Positions 15,029 to 23,586 of a DNA stretch of 46,195 bases are shown here, in pieces (position 1 is the stretch's first letter; every line of letters begins with the position of its first letter). Source of the stretch: a virus; the IMG/VR virus record IMGVR_UViG_3300046674_000233, positions 1-46,195 of that record. The stretch is one strand, 5' to 3'. A program made the position numbers and the translations under genes. Below the pieces are notes generated by a model that worked only from the letters and a program-made list of their open reading frames with translations, had not been told where the DNA came from and made no database searches.

Positions 15029-15504
15029 AAAGTTCCCGTCCCAGTTGCAAAACCCGCATCGCCGCCGCACGAGGCCACCAGCAGCGCCCAGCGCCGTTGC
15101 GCCTCTTCGCGCTCGGTGCCGCTGTAGGTCCAGCCGGGTGCCTTCATTTCGCGCGAGACGAACTGTCCGATCGTGGCGCCGACGTGCAGCGGCGTGATGA
15201 CGATCGGGCGAATGCCGATCAGGTCGGCGGACTTGAGTACCTTGTTGACTGCAGCCGACTCGTTGGCCAGGCCGTACCGCACCGGAACGCCGCGCTCGTC
15301 GACCAGCGCGCCCACGTTGTTGCGCCACAGCCGCACGCCCTTTTGTGCCGCTTCCAGGCGTACGGCAGCTTGCGCCGCCCCCTCGCTCTCGCCGCGCAGG
15401 TCGTCCGGAATACTGCCGGCGCCGTCCTGGCCCAGCTCGCGCGCCAGGTCGTGCAGGGCGGCCATGCTCACGCCCCATTTGAGCGCCCAGGGAAATAAAT
15501 TCAC
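15025..15504 (-). CDS. VRR-NUC domain nuclease
   Basis: 159 aa with a GTG start in a GTGA overlap. Residues 45-125 fit the VRR-NUC fold of the PD-(D/E)XK superfamily: AAVRLEAAQKGVRLWRNNVG, then KSADLIGI with the catalytic Asp, then FVSREMKAPGW with the E-x-K pair. Stand-alone VRR-NUC proteins cut branched DNA, including Holliday junctions. In phages this one usually sits in the replication module beside a helicase, as it does here (helicase at 16286). Confidence 0.85.
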   Translation of the reverse strand: MNLFPWALKWGVSMAALHDLARELGQDGAGSIPDDLRGESEGAAQAAVRLEAAQKGVRLWRNNVGALVDERGVPVRYGLANESAAVNKVLKSADLIGIRPIVITPLHVGATIGQFVSREMKAPGWTYSGTEREEAQRRWALLVASCGGDAGFATGTGTL

Positions 15505-15824
15505 AGGGCGCCCCCGGTCAACGCGTTGAGGTCCGCCAGCGCCGCGCGCAGCTCGTTGCGGTCGATCTTGGCGCCCATGGCGCGCACCTTGTCGGCGAGC
15601 GTGTCCTCGCTCATGAGCATCTGCGTGCGCTTCGTGGTCGAGTCGTACACGCGGATAATCGGGAACTCGCCGCCGAAGAACTTGCGCGCCCAGGCGTTGA
15701 ACTCGGCGCGGTATTCAGGCGTGACCGGCACGTTCTCGGCCAGCTTGAAACGCGGCTTGTCGATTAGGTCCGAGCGCACCGTCACGACCGGCAGACCATA
15801 GAGGGCGTCGGCGATGCGTGTCAT
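15501..15824 (-). CDS. Hypothetical protein (107 aa)
   Basis: ATGA overlap at its start and GTGA overlap at its end. An N-terminal beta region (DALYGLPVVTVRSDLIDKP) is followed by helices with basic and acidic faces (EDTLADKVRAMGAKIDRNEL). No motif was recognised. It lies directly upstream of the nuclease and could be a partner. Confidence 0.75.
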   Translation of the reverse strand: MTRIADALYGLPVVTVRSDLIDKPRFKLAENVPVTPEYRAEFNAWARKFFGGEFPIIRVYDSTTKRTQMLMSEDTLADKVRAMGAKIDRNELRAALADLNALTGGAL

Positions 15825-16084
15825 TTCGGGCCTCGCAGATCAACCTTGTCCGGGTTCGCATTCGCGTATTCGTCAAGCGTGAACTCGCGCCCGACCATGC
15901 CGCCCTTGACGTGCGTATGCTGGGCTTTCAGTTTCGCCAGCTGCGCTACGGTAAATTGACGGGCGGTGCGCGGGTCGAACGTCCAGGTTACGAGCTTGCC
16001 CGAGCGAGTGACGGATTCAAGGTACGCGGGGTTCTCGCGGCTGGCAGGCTTCGCGATCGATTTGAGCAGGAAGCGGGGCATCAT
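15821..16084 (-). CDS. Hypothetical protein (87 aa)
   Basis: Overlaps both neighbours (ATGA). A second in-frame ATG at 16081 is an alternative start. The sequence is basic with a central TWTFDPRTARQFTVAQLAKL region that looks like a beta hairpin and helix. No family was recognised. Confidence 0.75.
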   Translation of the reverse strand: MMPRFLLKSIAKPASRENPAYLESVTRSGKLVTWTFDPRTARQFTVAQLAKLKAQHTHVKGGMVGREFTLDEYANANPDKVDLRGPK

Positions 16085-16272
16085 TCCGGCACCTTGCGCG
16101 CGCGGCGCACTTCCATGACAGGCTCGTAATGGCCCATCGCCGGCGGCATCAGCGGGCGCTGCCCAACCGTGACGACGAGGCCCAGTTCGTGCGCCTTGCG
16201 GACCCAGTAATAGGCGTTGTCGATGACGTGCGCCTCGTCGCTGCTGACGTCGATTTTTTGGATCAGCTCCAT
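16081..16272 (-). CDS. Hypothetical protein (63 aa)
   Basis: ATG at 16272 behind AGGAGTCATA, a good site, 31 bp after the -10 box of the class 2 promoter at 16303. The product begins MELIQKIDVSSDEAHVIDNA, with a helix and a short beta strand. It is the first gene of the nuclease and methyltransferase operon. No function is recognised. Confidence 0.78.
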   Translation of the reverse strand: MELIQKIDVSSDEAHVIDNAYYWVRKAHELGLVVTVGQRPLMPPAMGHYEPVMEVRRARKVPE

Positions 16273-16285
16273 TATGACTCCTAAA

Positions 16286-18073
16286 TTAGTTAAACTCGGG
16301 CAATACTACCCCGGCGTTGACGGTCCCGTCAACTCCATGTTTGGAAAGTTCCGCGATGATACGGCCGTGCAGGTCCAGCGCCGGCGCGCGGTCGAATGTC
16401 TGCATCGTCCAGGCGTCCACGCCGAATTTCAGATAGAAGCGTTTATGTGCCTCGGCGTCCGACAGGCCGCGCGCAGTGCAGAGGCCCGACCACCAGGCGG
16501 CGGCGTTCTTGAGGGCGGCAATGGCGCTCTTGTGTTCGCCGCGCAGCTTGTGCTGATAGCCCAGTGCCGCAGGCGGCGCGCTGGCCGGCAGGATGATCGG
16601 GGACTCCAGCTTGGCCGAGATGCCGCGGCGCAGCGCGTCGGCATAGGCGTCGTCGACCAGCAGCATGTTCCCTTCGACGTGTTCAGGGCTCGCGCGCACC
16701 GCCGGCGCGGCCTTCGCGAACCCGCAGTACGGGCAGCACGCGCGCCACTTCTCGTAAGGCTGGGCGCACGCGATGCCGGTCGCCGGGTCGTTCGGGTTCA
16801 AGCACATGACCAGCGGCTCGGCGTCGCTTTCCTTGCTGGCGCGCTTCTCGCGGCGGTCCAGCGTCCACATGCCGCGGCGCCAGGTCGCATCGGGCGGCCC
16901 CTTGTGGCGCAGGATATTGCCGACGTGGTCGATGATGATCGCGCGCGGCTTGGTGCTGGCCGCAATGGCGGCGCGGCGCTCTGCGTCGGTGAACGTGTCC
17001 CAGCGCGCGGCGACGGCCGGGTCGAGCATGAGGCGCAGGGCGCGGCCGAACTGCTGGACGAACAGGCCGAAGCTGTTTGTATGCCTTGCCATCGATACAA
17101 CTTCCACGGCGGGCAGGTCGAAGCCCTCGCCGATCAGGTCGACCGATACGAGCTGCAGGAACTCGCGGCGCCGGAACCTGGCGAAGATCGACGCGCGCAG
17201 GTCGTCGGGCGTCTTGCCGCTCACGACCTCGGCGCGCACGCCCGCGTCACGGTAGCCCTGCGCGATCTTGGTTGCCTCCTCGATGTCGACGGCGAACGTG
17301 ACGCCGAGCTTGTCCTTTGCGTAGGCCAGGTACGTGCGGACCACGTCGCCCACGATGCGCTTGGATTTGTGGTGCTCGTCGCGCAGGCGCTTTTGGTTAA
17401 AATCGCCATCTGCGCCGATCGGCACGTCCGACACGTTGACGTCCGACTCGGCCAGCACGAGCCGGTAGTCGGTCAGATAGCCCATGTCGATGATGTCGCG
17501 CATTTCAGGCGCGAGGATCAAATGGTCGGCCAGACCGTCAGCGTGGCGGCCCAACCCTTTGCCGTCGGCGCGGCTCGGGGTCGCGGTCGGGAACAGGCCG
17601 TACGCGCTTGGTAGCCTGGCCAGCGCGCGGCCCCACGAGTTTTCGCGCAAAATGTGGTGCGACTCGTCGACCACGACCATGCCGCACTGCGTCATCCAGG
17701 GTTCATCCGGGCGCCCGACGAAGGTCTGCACGCCGGCGGCGAAGCACTTCGCGCGCGGGTCGATGTAGCTGGCGCCGATCTCGTTAATGTGCGCCGACAC
17801 GATGCGCCGCACGACGTTGTCCGGCGCGATGACGCGGTGCTGCAGGCCGTAGCACGCCATTGTGAGCGATATCTGCCCGATGAGCTCCTGCCGGTGCACC
17901 AGCGCGCCGCGCACGCCCTGGTAGTCGTTGAGCATGTCGCAGAAAAACACGGTCTTGCCGGATCCGGTCGCGGCCACGGGCATCGCGTTCGACGGTCCCG
18001 ACATGCTGCCCCATGCGGCGTAGACGTCGTCCTTTAATTTGCGCTGGTAGGGGCGCAGCTGCGGACGGGTCAT
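16286..18073 (-). CDS. DEAD/H-box helicase, type III restriction-like
   Basis: 595 aa. The ATG at 18073 overlaps the methyltransferase stop; an 11-residue upstream extension is unlikely. Motif I AATGSGKT is near residue 38, motif II DESH with the following His near 134, and the helicase C domain contains LVSVDLIGEGFDLP and an arginine-rich motif VI region (FVQQFGRALRLML). A zinc-binding segment near 424-453 (CLNPNDP and CCPYCGF) precedes a helical C-terminus. It probably unwinds or remodels DNA in replication or recombination. The end of the gene contains the class 2 operator at 16317. Confidence 0.9.
   Translation of the reverse strand: MTRPQLRPYQRKLKDDVYAAWGSMSGPSNAMPVAATGSGKTVFFCDMLNDYQGVRGALVHRQELIGQISLTMACYGLQHRVIAPDNVVRRIVSAHINEIGASYIDPRAKCFAAGVQTFVGRPDEPWMTQCGMVVVDESHHILRENSWGRALARLPSAYGLFPTATPSRADGKGLGRHADGLADHLILAPEMRDIIDMGYLTDYRLVLAESDVNVSDVPIGADGDFNQKRLRDEHHKSKRIVGDVVRTYLAYAKDKLGVTFAVDIEEATKIAQGYRDAGVRAEVVSGKTPDDLRASIFARFRRREFLQLVSVDLIGEGFDLPAVEVVSMARHTNSFGLFVQQFGRALRLMLDPAVAARWDTFTDAERRAAIAASTKPRAIIIDHVGNILRHKGPPDATWRRGMWTLDRREKRASKESDAEPLVMCLNPNDPATGIACAQPYEKWRACCPYCGFAKAAPAVRASPEHVEGNMLLVDDAYADALRRGISAKLESPIILPASAPPAALGYQHKLRGEHKSAIAALKNAAAWWSGLCTARGLSDAEAHKRFYLKFGVDAWTMQTFDRAPALDLHGRIIAELSKHGVDGTVNAGVVLPEFN
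16303..16332 (-). promoter_or_regulatory. Class 2 promoter inside the helicase gene
   Basis: On the minus strand TTGACG (16332-16327), 18 bp, TAGTAT (16308-16303). The palindrome TTGACG-N4-CGTCAA (16317-16332) lies in the last codons of the helicase. It drives the operon 16272 to 13756. Confidence 0.78.
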
Positions 18074-19488
18074 GCGGCCTCCGCGCGGCGCTTGGCGATC
18101 TCGCAATAGTGCGGGTCGAGTTCGAAGCCGACGAACTGGAAGCCCTCGCGCTTGGCCGCCGCCCAGGTCGAGCCGCTACCGGTGAACGGGTCCAGCACCA
18201 GGCCGCCGGGCGGCGTGACGAGTCGGCACAGGTACTGCATGAGGGCGGCGGGTTTCACGGTCGGGTGATCGTCGAGACCTGCGTTTCGTTCCGCGCTGCT
18301 CGCTTTGGCCGCATAGAAGAACCGTGCGGCGCTCTTGTCGGCTTCGCGTCGCGGCTCGCTGGCGTGGCGCCGGTCCATGAGCCCATAGGCCACTTGATTC
18401 CCAGCCCCAGGGCTGGAGCTGGGTTCGTCGCCCGTAAGCGCGCCTTGCTGGCCGCCTGCGTCCGGGAACGCCGCGATCACTTCGTCGCTGCCGTCGTGGA
18501 TCAGGTTGGCGGGCCAGCGTCCGACAGCTTCGCGCGGTTCGGAATCCGCCGGCTGCGATGACGGGCGCCCGTGATTTAGGCAGTTCCCGCCGATACCGTT
18601 CGCCGCCGGCGCGTTGACTCGCACATCATCCCCGACCCGGCACCCGCCGATATTGAGCGCCCCCGTACCGTGCGCCAGGACGTTTGCGGCCACGGTGCCT
18701 ATGAGCGGCTTGCGCGCGACGCATATCGGCTCGTGCGCCGGCTTGAGGGCGGTTCCCCAGCCTTCCCACTGGCGGGCGGCGTCGGATAGTTCGCGGATCG
18801 AGGTGTCGACGACGTTAAACCGATGCTCGCCGAAGCCGGGCGTCTGCCCCGCATGCTCGCCGATAATTTCGGCGTTCTGGTACGTGTCGCCCGGCTGACC
18901 CTTGCGCCCGTTCAAGCGCCATACTTCGGCGTCAAGGTCGGCAGACAGCGGCAGCACGGCGCGCAGCGTTTGCCACTGCTCCCAGGTGCATAGCGCCGGC
19001 TGGCTGTCGGTATCGCGCGCCGCCCAGTGGTCAATCAGCCGCGGGTGGCAATCGCCGAACACTGGCGCCAAGTCGCGTGACTTCATTTTTACGGAGTCCA
19101 TCGCAGCACGAATCGCGCGGCAGATTACGCGCGTTGGCTCTTTGTCCTCGGTGCGCGACTTGTCGATAGCCTTCGATACGTCCAGCGACTTAGGGAATCC
19201 CGACCCGTAGACCCACATGATTTGATCGCGCACTTCGAACCCGGCGTCTTCGATAGCGCACGCCATGCGGTGATAGGTGCGCGAGCCCGAGAACGCGAGC
19301 AGGTGGCCGCCGGGTTTCAGCACGCGCAGCGCCTCGCGCCACATTTCGACGCTGTTAGCGATGCCGGACGCGTCCCACGCCTTGCCCATGAAGCCCAGTT
19401 CGTAGGGCGGATCGCATACGATGGCGTCGACGCTGTTGTCAGCCAGGCAAAGGCGCATTCCGGCGACGCAATCCATGTTAATAATCAT
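18070..19488 (-). CDS. DNA N4/N6 methyltransferase (beta class)
   Basis: 472 aa. Motif IV DPPY is near residue 26, ahead of motif I at the C-terminus, the order of beta-class DNA amino-methyltransferases; PFTGSGST near 430 is the AdoMet-binding loop, preceded by HPTVKPAALMQYL. The middle (about 110-330) is a large target-recognition region. The gene starts next to a divergent class 2 operator. A closer ATG at 19476 is a possible alternative start. It methylates adenine or cytosine amino groups and could protect phage DNA or alter its expression; no matching nuclease was found. Confidence 0.88.
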   Translation of the reverse strand: MIINMDCVAGMRLCLADNSVDAIVCDPPYELGFMGKAWDASGIANSVEMWREALRVLKPGGHLLAFSGSRTYHRMACAIEDAGFEVRDQIMWVYGSGFPKSLDVSKAIDKSRTEDKEPTRVICRAIRAAMDSVKMKSRDLAPVFGDCHPRLIDHWAARDTDSQPALCTWEQWQTLRAVLPLSADLDAEVWRLNGRKGQPGDTYQNAEIIGEHAGQTPGFGEHRFNVVDTSIRELSDAARQWEGWGTALKPAHEPICVARKPLIGTVAANVLAHGTGALNIGGCRVGDDVRVNAPAANGIGGNCLNHGRPSSQPADSEPREAVGRWPANLIHDGSDEVIAAFPDAGGQQGALTGDEPSSSPGAGNQVAYGLMDRRHASEPRREADKSAARFFYAAKASSAERNAGLDDHPTVKPAALMQYLCRLVTPPGGLVLDPFTGSGSTWAAAKREGFQFVGFELDPHYCEIAKRRAEAA

Positions 19489-19504
19489 ATCTTTTAAATT
19501 CTTG

Positions 19505-19534
19505 TTGACGGGAGCGTCAAGAATAATTTAGCAT
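19505..19534. promoter_or_regulatory. Divergent class 2 promoter with TTGACG-N4-CGTCAA operator
   Basis: The palindrome at 19505-19520 carries TTGACG on both strands. On the plus strand it is followed after 18 bp by TAGCAT (19529-19534) and serves the 19590 operon. On the minus strand it gives TTGACG with a weak TTAAAA 17 bp on (19497-19492), a possible promoter for the methyltransferase. One bound dimer could control both directions. Confidence 0.72.
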
Positions 19535-19589
19535 TTGCTCGCGGTCAAGTTCTTTATGACCCTTTCCCAAACCATAACGGAATCCTAAG

Positions 19590-20426
19590 ATGATCCAAAT
19601 TACTGTTACCGACCCGGCGAAGACCCCCCGCGCACAGCTCGCGATTGCAATCGCCGTACTGCAGGCGTTCCACGATGGCGAGCGCGCCGTCAACGAATTG
19701 GCCCAGCGCCTCACGGGTAGCGCCGCGCTACCCCCGGCAAGCATCGCCCCCGACGACCTGCCCGACGCCGGCGCCGGCCCCGACACGCCCCCGAACCCCG
19801 CGCAGGCATTCGGCAACGCTGGCGCGGCGGCGGCCTTCGGTGCCCCGGGAAACGTCCCGGCTGCTGGCAGCGCGGCTACTATCGACCCGAATACCGCGTT
19901 TTCGCCCCCTGCAGCCCCGAGCGCGCCGCCCGCTGCGGGTGCCGGTGCGACTGTCGAACTTGACACGGACGGCCTGCCGTGGGATGGCCGCATCCACGCC
20001 AGCACGAAGGGCAAGAACGCCGATGGCCGCTGGAAGGCGAAACGCGGCGTCGAGGCGGCACTCGTCGCCCAGGTGCAGGCCGAGCTGCGCGCCGTGATGG
20101 GCGCACCGAGCGTCCCAAACGCTCCGACGACTGGCGCCGCACCTACGCCGCCTATCGTGACCCCGCCGGCCCCACCAGCCCCGCCGATTTCCCCGGCTGG
20201 TATTGCGGCGCCTGCTCCGCCCACCATCCCAACCGCCCCGATTGGTGTCGACTTCCCGAGCCTGGCGAAGATGGTCGGCGAGCTGATCCCGGCGGGCCGC
20301 CTGACGAATGAAACGCTGTCGGCCATCGTGAGCAAGTACGGCCTGCCGGGCTTCGGCCTGCTGTTCAACCGTCCTGACCTGGTGCCGGCTATCCACGCCG
20401 ACATTATGGCCAGCGTGCAGGGCTGA
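19590..20426 (+). CDS. Proline/alanine-rich replication-associated protein (278 aa)
   Basis: First gene of the plus-strand replication operon. The N-terminal 45 residues form a helix. A conserved block, VELDTDGLPWDGRIHAS near residue 121, then RWKAKRGV, is common in phage proteins of replication modules. It is flanked on both sides by disordered Pro/Ala linkers. The C-terminal 60 residues are helical (DFPSLAKMVGELIPAGRL). Exact function is unknown; the position supports a replication or recombination accessory role. The ribosome binding site is weak. Confidence 0.75.
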   Translation: MIQITVTDPAKTPRAQLAIAIAVLQAFHDGERAVNELAQRLTGSAALPPASIAPDDLPDAGAGPDTPPNPAQAFGNAGAAAAFGAPGNVPAAGSAATIDPNTAFSPPAAPSAPPAAGAGATVELDTDGLPWDGRIHASTKGKNADGRWKAKRGVEAALVAQVQAELRAVMGAPSVPNAPTTGAAPTPPIVTPPAPPAPPISPAGIAAPAPPTIPTAPIGVDFPSLAKMVGELIPAGRLTNETLSAIVSKYGLPGFGLLFNRPDLVPAIHADIMASVQG

Positions 20427-20429
20427 GCC

Positions 20430-21218
20430 ATGAGCGCCCAGGACAAACAGACCGGGGCGCCTTCGGGCGCTCCAACACTGGACGATGCAGCCAACGCCGT
20501 AATTCTTGGCGCGCCACCGGGCGGGACTGTCGTGCAGTTCCTCGACCGCCTGCGCACGATGGCGCAAGGCCTCGACATTTCGCAGCCCGAATCGGATTAT
20601 TACGCGCTGGAACACGCCCTGCAGATCGGCGCGTTCCAGTCGATCGACGACGATGCGGGTCTGTACGCGATCAGCGCGCGCAAGCTTTCGGAATACGTCT
20701 GCTGGTGGCGGGCGTTCGTCGACGCCGAGCGTGCGGCGCCGCAAACCCTGTCGCTAAAAATCGACACGAGCGCCGTGCAAGCCGAGATCGACAAAGCCGT
20801 CGCCGAGTTCGAAGCGTACCGCGACGAGCACCGCCGCCTGGTGCGCGAGTTGGACGTCGCGCTCAATGGCGAAATGGGCGCCGCGCTGCAGGCGAGCTTG
20901 TGTGACCTCGTGGCCCAGGTGCGCAGCCAGCGGGGCGTGCAGGTGCTGAACATGGCCGATGGCATGCGGATCAACTTCCGCGCACCGGACGGGCGCCGCG
21001 CAACGCTGCACTTGGCGCGGTTGCTGACGCCGCACGCCATCATAGCGGATGACGAAGTGTTCGCGACCATGGAGGATGCGATCGCAGCGTACCCCGTGGC
21101 CGGTGAGCCGCTGCCCGAGTTGCACAGCGACGCGCACGACATGGCGCAGGTGCAGGCGCTGGGCGAGGGCTCGCAGGTGCATCCCGAAAGTGCGCTACCG
21201 TCGCGGGGGCAACCGTGA
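20430..21218 (+). CDS. Hypothetical replication-module protein (262 aa)
   Basis: Starts 3 bp after the previous stop and ends with a GTGA overlap to the DUF2800 gene. A Thr/Ala-rich N-terminus is followed by a helical region with a long charged coil (about residues 100-150, AEIDKAVAEFEAYRDEHRRL) and a beta region after residue 170. The coil suggests oligomerisation. No family was recognised. Confidence 0.75.
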   Translation: MSAQDKQTGAPSGAPTLDDAANAVILGAPPGGTVVQFLDRLRTMAQGLDISQPESDYYALEHALQIGAFQSIDDDAGLYAISARKLSEYVCWWRAFVDAERAAPQTLSLKIDTSAVQAEIDKAVAEFEAYRDEHRRLVRELDVALNGEMGAALQASLCDLVAQVRSQRGVQVLNMADGMRINFRAPDGRRATLHLARLLTPHAIIADDEVFATMEDAIAAYPVAGEPLPELHSDAHDMAQVQALGEGSQVHPESALPSRGQP

Positions 21219-22369
21219 GCGGCCAACACGCATTCTTGCCGCCATCCGGCGCCGGCGCATGGGTCAACTGTGCGGCCTGGCCGCTCATGAACGCCACGTA
21301 CCCGCAGGACGACACGGAGGCCAGCATGGAGGGCACCGCAGCGCACTGGGTGTGGGAGCCGGCACTGTCCCATGGTGCGAACCTGCCGGCGCTGGGCGCG
21401 GTCGCCCCGAACGGCGTACAGGTGACGGACGAAATGCTCGACGGCGCCGAGGAGTATATCGAGATCGTGACGAGCGCCGCGCGCGATGCTGGCCGCCCGC
21501 TGGACGAGCTGCACGTCGAGGAGCGAGTCTTCATGCCCGGCATCCACGCGCAGAACGACGGCACGCCCGATACCTGGTTCTACGATCCGCACCGGATGCT
21601 GATCCAGCTGTTCGATTACAAATTCGGTCACGACCCAGTCGACGCGTTCGAAAACTGGCAACTGATCGACTACGCGAACGGGATTATCGATCTGCTTGCG
21701 GCATGGCTCTCGCTTACGTGGGCCGCCGGGGCGGTGCTGCGCTGGCGCGAGACGGTGCGCGTGCGCTGCACGGTCGTCCAGCCGCGCAATTACCAGAGCG
21801 ACCGCGTGACGACGTGGGAAGTGTCGGGCGCCGATCTGGTCAACTTCTGGCTCGTGTTGAAAGCGGCTGCCGAAAACGCCATGCAATACCCGCCGCTGGC
21901 CACGCCGGGCGACCATTGCGAGCACTGCCCCGGGCGCCACGCCTGCGCGGCCGTCCAGCGCGCCGGCTACCAGGCGGGGAACTTCGCGCGCCAGGTGTTC
22001 CCGTCGCCGCTGCCAACCGAAGCTGTTGCGGCCGAGCTGGCGATCCTGCAGGACAGCCTCGTGATGCTCAAGGCGCGCATCAGCGGCTTGGAAGCGGACG
22101 CCGAGGCCAGGCTGCGGCGCGGCGAAGCGGTGCCGGGCTACGGGCTGGAATCGACGAAAGGGCGGGAGACGTGGCGCGTGCCGGTCGAGCAAGTCGCCGC
22201 GCTCGGCAAGGTGTTCGCGATCGCCGTCGAAAAGCCTGCGCTCATCACGCCGAACCAGGCGCGCAAAGCGGGCATGCCGGCCGATGTGGTCGCCACGCTG
22301 GCCGGCGCATCGAGCGGCGTGAAACTGACTCGTGTCGATCAACGCAAGCTCGCGAAGACGTTCGGCTAA
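21215..22369 (+). CDS. DUF2800 family PD-(D/E)XK nuclease
   Basis: 384 aa, GTG start in a GTGA overlap. The layout matches the DUF2800 family, a Cas4/RecB-like group in phage replication modules: an early SGAGAWVNCAAWP segment, an acidic GTPDTWFYD near 116, and FDYKFG near 134 carrying the D-x-K pair of the catalytic core. A Cys cluster, CEHCPGRHAC near 235, resembles the Cas4 iron-sulfur site and could hold metal. It probably processes DNA ends in replication or recombination. The next gene is the DUF2815-like protein, its usual neighbour. Confidence 0.85.
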   Translation: MSGQHAFLPPSGAGAWVNCAAWPLMNATYPQDDTEASMEGTAAHWVWEPALSHGANLPALGAVAPNGVQVTDEMLDGAEEYIEIVTSAARDAGRPLDELHVEERVFMPGIHAQNDGTPDTWFYDPHRMLIQLFDYKFGHDPVDAFENWQLIDYANGIIDLLAAWLSLTWAAGAVLRWRETVRVRCTVVQPRNYQSDRVTTWEVSGADLVNFWLVLKAAAENAMQYPPLATPGDHCEHCPGRHACAAVQRAGYQAGNFARQVFPSPLPTEAVAAELAILQDSLVMLKARISGLEADAEARLRRGEAVPGYGLESTKGRETWRVPVEQVAALGKVFAIAVEKPALITPNQARKAGMPADVVATLAGASSGVKLTRVDQRKLAKTFG

Positions 22370-22378
22370 AAATAGTTG

Positions 22379-22408
22379 TTGACGGCCTCGTCAATAGGAT
22401 CATAAAAT
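22379..22408 (+). promoter_or_regulatory. Class 2 promoter with TTGACG-N4-CGTCAA operator
   Basis: TTGACG (22379-22384) with the palindrome through 22394, then 18 bp and TAAAAT (22403-22408). It gives a separate start for the ssDNA-binding protein and polymerase inside the plus-strand operon. Confidence 0.78.
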
Positions 22409-22452
22409 CATTTCCGCAGTTTAATTTATCTCAACAAATACGGGAGCATCAA

Positions 22453-23556
22453 ATGGGTATGGAAATCAACATCACTTTGCCGCCTGGCCGTCTGGTTCGC
22501 GGTTCGCTGTACAAGCCGACCACGACGGATATGCAGGGCAATCCGCTCGTCGTGAAGAACGGCCAGAACGCCGGCCAACCGCGTGAAGACTGGTATTGCG
22601 AGATCGCGATCTCGAAAGCGGGCGAACAGCACTGGGCGCATACGACGTGGGGCAAAGATTTGTACCAGGTCGGCGCAACCGACTTCCCGCAGGCCGTGCA
22701 GCGTCAGGACTTCGCATGGAAAGTGATCGATGGCGATTCGACCGCCATGAACCAGGGCAACAAGGTCTACCGCGACATCCCCGGCTATGCCGGTTGCTGG
22801 GTCGTGCGCCTGTCCTCGGGCTACAAATCGCCGCTGTTCACGGGTCAGGCCGGCGCGTGGGTCCAGCAGCCGCAGGAGGATTTCGTCAAGCTGGGCGACT
22901 TCATCCAGGCCGCCGTAACGATCAAGGGTAACGGCCAGGCCCAAAAGCCGGGCGTCTACATCAATCACAGCATGTTCGCGTTCATTGGCTACGGTCAGCG
23001 CATCGTCAGCGGCCCGGACGCGAATAGCGCAGGCTTTGGCCAGGCGCCGCTGCCGCCGGGCGTGATGGCGACCCCGCCAGCCGGCGCGCCGATGCCTGCC
23101 GCACCGAGCACCCCGCCGATCCCAGGCATGCCGCCGGCACCAGGCGCGCCGGCCCCGATCATGCCGCCGCCTGCGGCCCCCGCACCTGCCGCCCCGCCGC
23201 TGCCCGCTGCAGCGCCTGCTGACCCGCTCGTCGGCGTGCCGGGCGCTGCTCACACGGTTGCAAGCCTGCGCGCTGCTGGCTGGACGGACGACCAAATCGT
23301 CGCCGGCGGCCATGCGACCCGCGCCGCCGCGCCGGTGCCGGCCCCTTTGCCCCCGGGTATTTCTGCGCCGGCGCCCGCCGCGCCCGTTGCCCCGGCTGCG
23401 CCTGCCGCGCCGGTGATGCCTAACCCGGCATTTGCGCAGATCCCCGCGGCGCCGCAGCTGACCCCGGCCGGCGTGGCCGCTGGCGGCACGTACGATGCGT
23501 TCCGTGCGCAGGGCTGGCAAGACGACCAGCTGCGCGCGCAGGGCTACATGGCTTAA
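22453..23556 (+). CDS. DUF2815-like single-stranded DNA-binding protein
   Basis: 367 aa, ATG at 22453 behind GGGAGCATCAA. Residues 1-190 form a beta-rich OB-like domain (GRLVRGSLYKP, WYCEIAISKAGEQHW) resembling the DUF2815 family of phage ssDNA-binding proteins. A long Pro/Ala-rich disordered linker follows, about 200-330. Two short repeats appear after it, LRAAGWTDDQIVAGGHA and FRAQGWQDDQLRAQGYM, sharing GW-x-DDQ-x3-GG or GY. The linker may bind partners, as ssDNA-binding tails do. It lies between DUF2800 and the polymerase and ends at two terminators. Confidence 0.8.
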   Translation: MGMEINITLPPGRLVRGSLYKPTTTDMQGNPLVVKNGQNAGQPREDWYCEIAISKAGEQHWAHTTWGKDLYQVGATDFPQAVQRQDFAWKVIDGDSTAMNQGNKVYRDIPGYAGCWVVRLSSGYKSPLFTGQAGAWVQQPQEDFVKLGDFIQAAVTIKGNGQAQKPGVYINHSMFAFIGYGQRIVSGPDANSAGFGQAPLPPGVMATPPAGAPMPAAPSTPPIPGMPPAPGAPAPIMPPPAAPAPAAPPLPAAAPADPLVGVPGAAHTVASLRAAGWTDDQIVAGGHATRAAAPVPAPLPPGISAPAPAAPVAPAAPAAPVMPNPAFAQIPAAPQLTPAGVAAGGTYDAFRAQGWQDDQLRAQGYMA

Positions 23557-23569
23557 CTGAGTCTCCCGG

Positions 23570-23586
23570 GCCGCTTGCGGCTTTTT
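23570..23586 (+). terminator. Intrinsic terminator after the ssDNA-binding protein gene
   Basis: Stem GCCGC/GCGGC with a TT loop, then TTTTT. The first of two back-to-back hairpins. It would limit polymerase mRNA relative to ssDNA-binding protein mRNA. Confidence 0.75.

Noticed and set aside
16217-17614. 465-aa plus-strand frame opposite the helicase
   Set aside because: The helicase motifs are on the minus strand. The plus frame has no recognisable domain and no start site.
20600-22342. 580-aa minus-strand frame opposite the DUF2800 gene
   Set aside because: The plus frame has nuclease motifs and coupled neighbours. The minus frame is an Arg/His-rich shadow.
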